Below are positions 47,201 through 53,669 of a DNA stretch of 64,000 nucleotides, in pieces. The notes under the pieces were generated by a model. The model saw only the letters and a program-made list of their open reading frames with translations. It was not told the origin of the DNA and ran no database searches. A program made the position numbers and the translations under genes. Position 1 is the stretch's first letter. Each line of letters begins with the position of its first letter. Source of the DNA: Bordetella genomosp. 10 (GTDB lineage Bacteria; Pseudomonadota; Gammaproteobacteria; Burkholderiales; Burkholderiaceae_B); the NCBI RefSeq assembly GCF_002261225.1, contig NZ_NEVM01000001.1, forward strand, positions 186,001-250,000, in the 5' to 3' direction.

Positions 47201-47720
47201 ACAGGCCCGCGTAGGGGAGGGTGTTCGCGTCGAGCGGCGGCACTTCCAGGGCGACGTCGTGGGCGACAACGTAGGCCACGCCGTAGTCCGGGGGATCGAC
47301 GACGGGCACAGTCGGGTCGGGATCGGAGACGGACTCGGCGGTGACGACGCCGGATTGCGGCTGGGCCAGCGTCGCGTAATAGGAAGTCACCGTCGCGGTC
47401 GACAGCGGATAGACGGCGTTTCCGAAAGGACGGGTCAGCGGTTCCCACAGGATGGGCGGCGTGGTTTCCGCCGGCGTCCTGCTGGTCGGCCCCGTGTAGC
47501 CCCGGACCCAGAAACTGGCGCTGTCGCCGACGAAGGCGTCCTGGATCTCGGGATGCTGGTCCGCTTCGTGCAAGGTCCAATCCACTCTCACGCACACCGG
47601 ACCGCTGAGCGGCGTGTCGGCGAGGTCCGCCGGATTCGGCGGCGCGTCCGTGGATGACGGCGGGGCGCCGGCGCGCGTCGCATTGCCTTCCGGGCTTGCC
47701 GTCGGATGCTTTTGCTTCAT
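44289..47720 (-). CDS. Giant Ig-like repeat protein, paralog 1
   Basis: 1143 residues from the ATG at 47718-47720 (MKQKHPTASPEGNATRAGAP), with AGGAG nine bases upstream. Same architecture as the other giant: disordered leader, N-terminal domain (VRVDWTLHEADQHPEIQDAF), then Ig-like pairs ending LFKVRVW, RFTERVW, VFRQRVW and HFTERVW, and a distinct C-terminal fold ending VQRIIIGAGSASARGAKA. Long stretches are identical or nearly so to paralog 2, for example SGVVTAESVSDPD and NAVYPLSTATV, while the last ~150 residues and parts of module 2 differ. No export signal was seen. Function unknown. Confidence 0.75.
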   Translation of the reverse strand: MKQKHPTASPEGNATRAGAPPSSTDAPPNPADLADTPLSGPVCVRVDWTLHEADQHPEIQDAFVGDSASFWVRGYTGPTSRTPAETTPPILWEPLTRPFGNAVYPLSTATVTSYYATLAQPQSGVVTAESVSDPDPTVPVVDPPDYGVAYVVAHDVALEVPPLDANTLPYAGLFKVRVWKAPTAVLSARTGDGSSAAFDRYFQTPLSVKIADSTGTTQGTHGMAVRFDIIGDATFDQAGSNQRFATIGPTSAQVFSEYGTAYAPRIKAGSKVGTIQVRASSRFAAQQFHFILHVVDPQGPADAAYVATHEGDYQDQLAGSKFATPLQAKVDNKLKNPAATGNIVFTVYPVADGQSIAASFDSGETTSVSISVPVDEGYATATPLNALSGTVSLSGYVTNLVCAYADTYDTQNNDPRTDDTGQVARFTERVWSGKIASVVRDDGKNGQTTAPGQFFANRLTGTVLDGAWKQPQPVDRIRVAFALQGPGQFDGNDDVPVEQWAPDHVVVLTDAHGVATAPRIQALRGQGGSIVVTLSCPVSNSTPAYTIASVIPPDEGVSVGLRSGDLQDQVVHVAFANPMTVAVKNAKGENATSGQVTFTCRATNDATGSFNGAASANAPVADGSAIAPATLQGDDVVQKTASYGYFEIAAATDHTTQPYVFRQRVWRSKHAILKAVSGATNNRTKPGEFFPLPLILHVVGPDNEDIEDLLVTFTLQGPAEFVYELRPEQTGDTSTSATVRTDGVGLANAPRIKAGADNGPVVVTANATVAQDALPFNLTVLPPSTAAFSVYADPATDCQDTMAGGTYAAPLSVSVKNTAGADATTGTVTFKIYNSAALGGFANETDGTQCVVPVDNGRATATDLKAATNSATGSFSVVAYPTSTFFGDPPTDTSDQTAHFTERVWDKQYVALAKTAGDDQHTTTNQSFPGHLAVKATDTHNNNAFVPEYLVTFVIASPELAAFDLSDPDVMIVSGDNHTVIVRGNENGDAIAPRIVANASTGVVQVQACGKADPGTDFKLTIDSGALPRIYTLEPTPAADVVADPDDMDFTQFLLKKNGAAAPAGVDVTLTITPAGLASFKMNDPGVLSVLAKTDDRGQVAHAIWTGDNAGTATVTATQPQSADGVQRIIIGAGSASARGAKA

Positions 47721-47786
47721 CTTCGATTTCTCCTGTGTGCGGCAATGTCGGCGCGTGGGAAAGGGGCCGGGACGGGCCGCCCATAT

Positions 47787-47842
47787 GTCGATGCGTCGAT
47801 GCTTCGATACGTCGATACGTGGACGCGTGGATGCCTCGATGC
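47787..47842. repeat. Seven-unit octamer tandem repeat
   Basis: Seven 8-bp units in register: GTCGATGC, GTCGATGC, TTCGATAC, GTCGATAC, GTGGACGC, GTGGATGC, CTCGATGC. It lies between the first two genes of the RCC1/Ig-like cluster, starting eight bases after the stop codon of the leading gene, in a region transcribed with the cluster. Confidence 0.8.
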
Positions 47843-47850
47843 GCGGCCAG

Positions 47851-48936
47851 CTATCCCAGCGTTCCGTACTCCGCGTCGCCCCATCCCCACAGGCTTCCCA
47901 GCTTGACGGTGGGCGAGGGCGGCGTCGTCTGCTGGACCTCCGCGGCGCTTGTCGGGGAGAAGACGTTGTCGACGGAGTAGGAGATGAGGTAGTCCCCGCC
48001 ATTCGGCACCACCGCCACCTTGGCGCGGGGCACGTTGTACGGATAGGGCGTGAAGGGGACGGTGGCGGACTGCGACCAGTCCGATCCGGGAACCAGGTTT
48101 CCGCCTTGGTCGAATCTCAGGCCGATCAGCGTGACCTGGCTGGCCGCCGTGATCAGGTCGGTCTTCGGGATCGAGGCCGAAATGTCGCCGCTGATCCGGT
48201 CCAGGTCGATCACGTTGTTCGTGACGTCGAAGCGGGGCGCGGGCAGCTTGCCGGGCGTCGGCGTATACCAGTTGCTGCCGTCGATGCGCGCGACGTCGGA
48301 GGAGAATTTTTGATATCCGTCCGGCGCGGTGGTGCTGCTGTGCTGCAGCCGTTCGACTTCGAACGATACGATCGCGTACTGGCTCTCGGCGGGCGCGGGC
48401 GTCAACGACTGGAACGTGAAGACGCCCGACGTGAGGGGGTGCGCCAGCGTCCTTGGACTCGCATATCTCCGGCCATTCGTCGAGCCGGTGTCGTAGATCC
48501 ACCAGACGGCGGTGACGATATCGCTGTCGCGCAGCGAGAGGTCCGTGTTGAAGTTGTTCTTCAGCGACGTGACGACCCGCATGCCGGCCGACCGGTCCTC
48601 GGTATTGGCCGGCGTCACCTCGGGCTTGTCGAGGTATTGCCCGGTGTTGATGATCTGCGGCTTGGCGACGTCCGAATAGGACGTGTTGCCTATCTTGTCC
48701 GTCACGCTGTACCAGCACCATGCCTCGCCATTGCAAATCTGGTCTTGCTGGATGCGGACCGCCTGGAAGGGGGTGGCCTGGGGATTCGTGGCGGGCGGTT
48801 CCCAGCAGCCCCAGTACATGACGGTGGTGTCGCTCGCGCCCCCATCGGCCACTTCGGGCGTCGAGGTGACGTCGCTCGCCGTCTGCAGTTGTTTGCTCGT
48901 GTTCAGGGGAGAAATGGTGGGGGCGTAGAGATCCAT
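47851..48936 (-). CDS. Leading gene of the RCC1/Ig-like cluster, unknown function
   Basis: 361 residues, MDLYAPTISPLNTSKQLQTA at the start. Predicted all-beta, with two apparent fibronectin/Ig-like halves (WCWYSVTDKIGNTSYSDVAK; VVTSLKNNFNTDLSLRDSDI; FDVTNNVIDLDRISGDISAS). The last 14 residues, SLWGWGDAEYGTLG, match the core of an RCC1 blade (compare VWGWGKNDKGQLG in the gene at 38591-39706) and the protein stops right there. Either it is a natural half-blade cap or the remnant of a longer RCC1 protein. No signal peptide. It is the first gene of the run; its promoter should be in the 418-bp spacer upstream. Confidence 0.7.
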   Translation of the reverse strand: MDLYAPTISPLNTSKQLQTASDVTSTPEVADGGASDTTVMYWGCWEPPATNPQATPFQAVRIQQDQICNGEAWCWYSVTDKIGNTSYSDVAKPQIINTGQYLDKPEVTPANTEDRSAGMRVVTSLKNNFNTDLSLRDSDIVTAVWWIYDTGSTNGRRYASPRTLAHPLTSGVFTFQSLTPAPAESQYAIVSFEVERLQHSSTTAPDGYQKFSSDVARIDGSNWYTPTPGKLPAPRFDVTNNVIDLDRISGDISASIPKTDLITAASQVTLIGLRFDQGGNLVPGSDWSQSATVPFTPYPYNVPRAKVAVVPNGGDYLISYSVDNVFSPTSAAEVQQTTPPSPTVKLGSLWGWGDAEYGTLG

Positions 48937-49354
48937 GGTGGCGTCAACCCTGTCGGTGATGGCGAAGCCGCCGGCGGTCGAAAGACGGACCGGCCACGCC
49001 TGTTCTGGAAAGCTCGTCCGGCGCCCGTGAGCACGTTTTCGAAGCGGGCTCGCTTGCGTTGCCCGCGGTGTGTGCGGGAGTCCGAATTGTGTCCCAGAAG
49101 CCTCGGGAGCCTGGCGTAATCACTAGTAACGCGGCGCTACGCGGAGGGCCGTGGAGAGGCGGAGAGGAAGCGAAGGGAAGCGAAGAGGGAGATGTGTTCG
49201 TACACCCGTGAAGGGCGTACGAGATGCCGGCGGCGCGGACGTCGAGAGTTGCGTCGCCGCCGGCGATCGGCCGGCGCGAATCGCCGCACCGATCGTCGTG
49301 CGCGTGGAAGCGCTTGTGTGTATCTGACTGCGCTGGACCGCGCTTGACCGCGCG
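48937..49354. other. Gene-free spacer upstream of the RCC1/Ig-like cluster
   Basis: No convincing gene. It holds a purine-rich run (about 49151-49192, AAGCGAAGGGAAGCGAAGAG) and an imperfect hairpin with arms TCGTAC-A-CCC and GGG-C-GTACGA (49198-49222). The minus-strand promoter of the cluster should be here, but no good -35/-10 pair was found. Confidence 0.5.
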
Positions 49355-50548
49355 TCAGCGCGCGGCGGCCGCGTGCTCGCGCAACACGTCCATGGCGGCC
49401 TGCACGCCGCCCGCGCGGTGCGGGACGCCGGCCAGCGCCAGGCCCATTTCGACGCCGGCCAGCGTGCCCATCAGGCTGAGGTCGTTGAAGTCGCCCAGGT
49501 GGCCGATGCGGAAGACCTTGCCGCTCAGCTTGCCCAGGCCCTGGCCCAGCGACATGTCGAAGCGGTCCAGGACGATGGCGCGGAAGGCGTCGGCGTCATG
49601 GCCTTCCGGCATGCGCACGGTCGTCAGCACCGGACTGTATTCGGCCGGATCCGCGCAGTTGTTCTCCAACCCCCACGCGGCCACGGCCGCGCGGGCGGCG
49701 GCGCCGTGCCGTATGTGGCGCGCATGGACCTGCGCCAGGCCGGCCTCGCGCAGCATGTCGCAGGCCTCGGACAGGCCATAGAGCAGATTGGTGGCCGGCG
49801 TGTAGGGCCAGCTTCCTTTCTGGTTGGCCTGGATGATGTCCTGCCAGTTCCAATAGCTGCGCGGCATGCCGCCGCGTTCGGCCGCGGCCAGGGCCTTGGC
49901 GCTGATGGCGTTGAAGGAGAGCCCGGCCGGCAGCATCATGCCTTTCTGCGATCCAGAGATCGTGACGTCCACGCCCCAGTCGTCGTGGCGGTATTCGACC
50001 GCGCCCAGCGAGGACACGGTGTCCACCATCAGCAGGGCGGGGTGGCCGGCGCGGTCCATGGCCGCGCGCACGGCCGGCACGTCGGACAGCACGCCCGTGG
50101 AGGTTTCGTTGTGCACGATGCACACGGCCTTGATGCGATGTCCGTCGTCCGCGCGCAGCCGCCGTTCGATGGCGGCCGCATCGACGCCATGGCGCCAGTC
50201 GCCGGGCAGCGTCTCCGTGTCGAGGCCCAGCTTGCGCGCGAGGTTCTGCCACAGCGCGGCGAAGTGGCCGGTCTCGTACATCAGCACCTGGTCGCCCGGC
50301 GCCATGGTGTTGACCAGCGCCGCTTCCCACGCGCCCGTGCCGGAGGCGGGATAGACCATGACCGGCTGCGCCGTGCCGAACAGCTCGCCGAGATCCGCCA
50401 GGATCTTGCGCGCCAGCACCTGGAACTGGGGGCCGCGATGGTCGATGGTGGGATAGTCCATCGCGCGCAGGATGCGGTCGGGGATATTGCTGGGGCCGGG
50501 AATTTGCAGGAAGTGCCTGCCGCCGCGGTAGGGAGGGCGGAAAGTCAT
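49355..50548 (-). CDS. Class V aminotransferase, serine/alanine-glyoxylate type
   Basis: PLP enzyme of the serine-glyoxylate / alanine-glyoxylate aminotransferase family, 397 residues from the ATG at 50546-50548, preceded by AAGGA. Landmarks: FLQIPGPSNIPDRILRAMDY, YPASGTGAWEAALVNTMAPG, IVHNETSTGVLSDVPAVRAA, LLMVDTVSSLGAVEYRHDDW and SGSQKGMMLPAGLSFNAIS with the PLP lysine. A longer frame exists 12 codons upstream. Likely role is glyoxylate or serine handling. Divergent from a GntR regulator, its probable controller. Confidence 0.93.
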   Translation of the reverse strand: MTFRPPYRGGRHFLQIPGPSNIPDRILRAMDYPTIDHRGPQFQVLARKILADLGELFGTAQPVMVYPASGTGAWEAALVNTMAPGDQVLMYETGHFAALWQNLARKLGLDTETLPGDWRHGVDAAAIERRLRADDGHRIKAVCIVHNETSTGVLSDVPAVRAAMDRAGHPALLMVDTVSSLGAVEYRHDDWGVDVTISGSQKGMMLPAGLSFNAISAKALAAAERGGMPRSYWNWQDIIQANQKGSWPYTPATNLLYGLSEACDMLREAGLAQVHARHIRHGAAARAAVAAWGLENNCADPAEYSPVLTTVRMPEGHDADAFRAIVLDRFDMSLGQGLGKLSGKVFRIGHLGDFNDLSLMGTLAGVEMGLALAGVPHRAGGVQAAMDVLREHAAAAR

Positions 50549-50566
50549 AAGAGATCCTTGGTTTTT

Positions 50567-50584
50567 TTGCATGCAATTTTGCAA
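50567..50584. promoter_or_regulatory. Possible GntR-family operator
   Basis: The palindrome TTGCATGCAA (50567-50576) is followed after two bases by TTGCAA, in the spacer between the aminotransferase and the GntR gene. A site with half similarity to the TAGGG palindromes (GGGTTTTCCCTAG, 50618-50630) lies nearby. Binding is inferred from symmetry and position only. Confidence 0.35.
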
Positions 50585-50713
50585 GGATGCTAATGGAATG
50601 CCGGCGCCACGGCATGCGGGTTTTCCCTAGTATGCGTCATAAGGGGAGGGCCCGGGCCGGCGGCCCTTTTTATCGGTAAAGTTCGAATTCCATTTCGCCC
50701 GCGCCCCGTTTTC

Positions 50714-51463
50714 ATGTCCAACGACCTCGACACGCCGCCGCATGCCGGCCTGGATCATCCGGTTTTGCACGATGCCGTGGTCGGCCGCCTGCGCGCCTTG
50801 ATCGTCCAGGGACGCCTGGCGCCGGGACAGCGGCTGAACGAACGCATCCTTTGCGAACAGTTGAAGGTATCGCGCACGCCCTTGCGCGAGGCCTTCAAGG
50901 TGCTGGCCGTGGAGGGCCTGGTGCGGCTGCTGCCCAACCGCGGCGCGGAGGTGCTGCGGCTGACGGAGCCGGAAATCATCGAGCTGTTCGAATTGATCGG
51001 CGGCCTGGAGGCCTTGTCGGGCGAACTGGCCTGCGCGCGTATCAACGCCGCGGCGTTGGACGAAATCCGCATGCTGCACGCCGAGATGACGGCCTGCCAC
51101 GCGCGCCGCGACCTGGCGCCGTATTTCGAACTGAGCCGCCGCATCCATGAGGCCATCAACGCGGCCGCCGGCAACGGCATGCTGACGGAGACCTATCGGC
51201 GGGTGAACATGCGCTGCCAGTCCCTGCGCTACCGCTCGAATTTCGACCAGGAAAAATGGGACGCCGCCATGGCCGACCATGCCGCCATGCTGGAAGCGCT
51301 GGAACGGCGCGACGGCGCGCGCATGCGCGCCCTGTTGACGGCGCACCTGGCGGCCAAGTGCGAGGCCGTGCTCAAGGCCATGCGCGCCGAGCAGCCGCCC
51401 GAGCCGGCCAGGCGCCGCGCGGCGCGCGCCTCGGTGGCGCTGGCCGCGGCGCTGGCGGAATGA
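50714..51463 (+). CDS. GntR family regulator, FCD (FadR/VanR) subfamily
   Basis: 249 residues. Winged helix at about 18-85 (VGRLRALIVQGRLAPGQRLN, ERILCEQLKVSRTPLREAFK, LAVEGLVRLLPNRGAEVLRL), then an all-helical FCD ligand domain with the metal-site type residues in FELSRRIHEAINAAAGN and MADHAAMLEALERRDGARMR. Divergent from the aminotransferase gene. The stop codon TGA is also the first three bases of a copy of the 75-bp repeat. Confidence 0.93.
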   Translation: MSNDLDTPPHAGLDHPVLHDAVVGRLRALIVQGRLAPGQRLNERILCEQLKVSRTPLREAFKVLAVEGLVRLLPNRGAEVLRLTEPEIIELFELIGGLEALSGELACARINAAALDEIRMLHAEMTACHARRDLAPYFELSRRIHEAINAAAGNGMLTETYRRVNMRCQSLRYRSNFDQEKWDAAMADHAAMLEALERRDGARMRALLTAHLAAKCEAVLKAMRAEQPPEPARRRAARASVALAAALAE

Positions 51464-51534
51464 GCGCGCCGGGCCGCCCCAAGCGCGAATCCTCCCCCGG
51501 GGAGGGGTCGCGCAGCGACAGGAGGGTAGTCCAA
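51461..51534 (+). repeat. Third copy of the 75-bp dispersed repeat, inverted
   Basis: 74 bp, reverse complement of the tandem pair at 6841-6990, one base shorter. The hairpin CCTCCCC-C-GGGGAGG is perfect here, and GTCGC/GCGAC is kept. It starts at the gntR stop codon and could act as a transcript 3' end. Confidence 0.85.
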
Positions 51535-51599
51535 TGAGCGGGGCGTAATCGGAGCGTGGCGTAATATCACCGGCATTCACTTCTCCCCGGTCCGCCGCC

Positions 51600-52223
51600 A
51601 TGTCCGATATCCATTTCTACGAACCTTCCGCCGGCCATGGCCTGGCGCACGATCCCCTGAACGCCATCGTCGCGCCGCGCCCCATCGGCTGGGTGTCCAC
51701 GCAGGCCGCCGACGGCGCCCTGAACCTGGCGCCCTACAGCTTTTTCAATCTGTTCAACTACAAGCCGCCCATCGTCGGCTTCTGCAGCCTGCGCCGCAAG
51801 GATTCGCTGGCCAACGTCGAGGCCACCGGCGAGTTCGTCTGGAACCTGGCCACGCGGCCGCTGGCCGAGGCCATGAACCGCAGCAGCGCGCCGGCCCCGG
51901 CCGAGGTGGATGAGTTCAAGCTGGCGGGCTTGACGCCGGAGCCCTCGCGCCTGGTCCGCGTGCCGCGCGTCAAGGAGACGCCCGTCGCCTTCGAATGCAA
52001 GCTGACGCAGATCGTGCGGCTCAAGGACAAGGACGGCGGGGATATCGATGCCTGGCTGGTGCTGGGCGAAGCGGTCGGCATCCACATCCGCCGCGACCTG
52101 ATCAAGGACGGCGTCTACGACACCGCCGCCGGCGAACCCATCCTGCGCGGCGGCGGCCCGAGCGCCTATTTCGGCATTACGCGCGAGAACGAATTCCATA
52201 TGGACCGGCCCGCCTGGCCTTGA
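51600..52223 (+). CDS. Flavin reductase-like, FMN-binding split-barrel protein
   Basis: 207 residues of the flavin reductase-like domain: NAIVAPRPIGWVSTQAADGA, LAPYSFFNLFNYKPPIVGFC, DSLANVEATGEFVWNLATRP and HIRRDLIKDG. Such proteins bind FMN and reduce flavins or act with monooxygenases, but many have no known substrate. Monocistronic in appearance, 136 bp after gntR. Confidence 0.88.
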   Translation: MSDIHFYEPSAGHGLAHDPLNAIVAPRPIGWVSTQAADGALNLAPYSFFNLFNYKPPIVGFCSLRRKDSLANVEATGEFVWNLATRPLAEAMNRSSAPAPAEVDEFKLAGLTPEPSRLVRVPRVKETPVAFECKLTQIVRLKDKDGGDIDAWLVLGEAVGIHIRRDLIKDGVYDTAAGEPILRGGGPSAYFGITRENEFHMDRPAWP

Positions 52224-52349
52224 TCGCCGGGGACGGTTCGAGGCCGGGGGGCGGCGCGCTCCCTGATCCGCCATCCATTCAGTTTGCCGTCATCCCGGGG
52301 CATGACGCTTGCCGCCGGCCCTCGGATGAGCAATCGGAAGGGCATGGGC

Positions 52350-53669
52350 ATGGCCGAGCAGACCGAACACGATCACAGCGCCGCCGACGGGAACGCGCCG
52401 GGGGAAGGCCGCCGGGACGACGCGCGAACCGGTAGAAATGACACGTCGTCCCGGGACGACGACGACGCGCGGGCCGGCGGCGGCGCGGAGGGGCGCGAGA
52501 ACGGCGACACCGGGAAGGATGGCGGCGAGGGCAGGGGTCGCGATGACGGCGGCGGCAGGAACGGTGATGCCAAGGACGGCAAGGATGATGACGGCAAGGG
52601 CAAGGACGGCAAGGGCAATGATGGCAAGGGCCAAAAGCGCAGCAAGAAGCCGCTGATCATCCTGGGCATCGTCGCCCTCGTCCTGGTGGTGGGCGGCGCG
52701 GTATGGTGGTTCCTCACCCGCAACCAGGTCAGCACCGACGACGCCTATACCGAGGGCAACGCCGTCACCATCGCCCCCAAGGTCGGCGGCTACGTGGTGC
52801 AGCTCAACGTCAACGACAACACGCGGGTGAAGCAAGGCGACGTGCTGCTGCGCATCGATCCGCGCGACTACATCGCCGCGCACGACCAGGCCGTGGCGCA
52901 GCGCGCCCTGGCGGCCGCCCAACTGGCCCAGGCGCGCACCCAGCTCGCGCTGGCGCGCGTGCAGTATCCCGCGCAGTTGTCGCAGGCGCGCGCGCAGGAG
53001 AAGTCCGCCGAGGCCAACCTGACCAACGCGCAGGCCGCCTACCGCCGCCAGCGCAGCGTCGATCCCCGCGCCACCAGCCAGCAGAACGTCGATACGGCCA
53101 CCGCGCAGCAGCGCACGGCCCTCGCGGAACTCGCCAATGCGCAGGCGCAGGTGCAGGCGGCCGACGTGGTGCGGCAGCAGATCGACCAGGCGCAGGCCTT
53201 GGTGCAGGCGCGCGAGGCGCAGTTGCAGGCCGCCGAGGCGCAGGTCGAGCAGGCGGCATTGAACCTGTCCTATACCGAAGTGCGCGCGCCCGGCGACGGC
53301 TGGGTCACGCGCCGCAACGTGAACGTCGGTTCGCTGTTGCAGGCCGGGACGACGGTCTTCGCGCTGGTGCCGCCCACGGTCTGGGTGACGGCGAACTTCA
53401 AGGAAACCCAGTTGGACCGCATGCGGCCGGGCGACAAGGTGGATATCGACGTCGACGCCTATCCGCACCTGAAGCTGCGCGGGCACGTGGACAGCATCCA
53501 GTTGGGCACGGGCTCGCGCTTCTCCGCGTTCCCGGCGGAGAACGCCACGGGCAACTTCGTCAAGATCGTGCAGCGGGTGCCGGTGAAGATCGTCATCGAC
53601 AGCGGCACGGATCCCGACCTGCCGCTGCCGCTGGGCTTGTCGGTGGTTCCCACGGTGGCGCTGCAATGA
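52350..53669 (+). CDS. emrA: EmrA-like membrane fusion protein of a multidrug efflux system
   Basis: Periplasmic adaptor linking the EmrB pump to an outer-membrane channel. 439 residues from ATG 52350, with GGAAGGG seven bases upstream. After one membrane helix (LIILGIVALVLVVGGAVWWF) come the biotinyl-lipoyl part (STDDAYTEGNAVTIAPKVGG), a long alpha-helical hairpin rich in AQ repeats, and the barrel (PPTVWVTANFKETQLDRMRP). Unusual: a ~95-residue cytoplasmic N-terminus of almost only G, D, K, R, N, with a DGKGKDGKGNDGKG repeat. Overlaps emrB by 4 bp. Confidence 0.92.
   Translation: MAEQTEHDHSAADGNAPGEGRRDDARTGRNDTSSRDDDDARAGGGAEGRENGDTGKDGGEGRGRDDGGGRNGDAKDGKDDDGKGKDGKGNDGKGQKRSKKPLIILGIVALVLVVGGAVWWFLTRNQVSTDDAYTEGNAVTIAPKVGGYVVQLNVNDNTRVKQGDVLLRIDPRDYIAAHDQAVAQRALAAAQLAQARTQLALARVQYPAQLSQARAQEKSAEANLTNAQAAYRRQRSVDPRATSQQNVDTATAQQRTALAELANAQAQVQAADVVRQQIDQAQALVQAREAQLQAAEAQVEQAALNLSYTEVRAPGDGWVTRRNVNVGSLLQAGTTVFALVPPTVWVTANFKETQLDRMRPGDKVDIDVDAYPHLKLRGHVDSIQLGTGSRFSAFPAENATGNFVKIVQRVPVKIVIDSGTDPDLPLPLGLSVVPTVALQ

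Noticed and set aside
39615..47657. Very long open frames on the plus strand opposite the Ig-like genes (about 1190 and 1400 codons)
   Set aside because: They are Arg/Gly/Val/Asp-rich, lack domains, and mirror the real genes in the opposite frame. Long antisense frames are expected where high-GC coding DNA lacks stop codons. The minus-strand proteins have clear repeat motifs and ribosome-binding sites.
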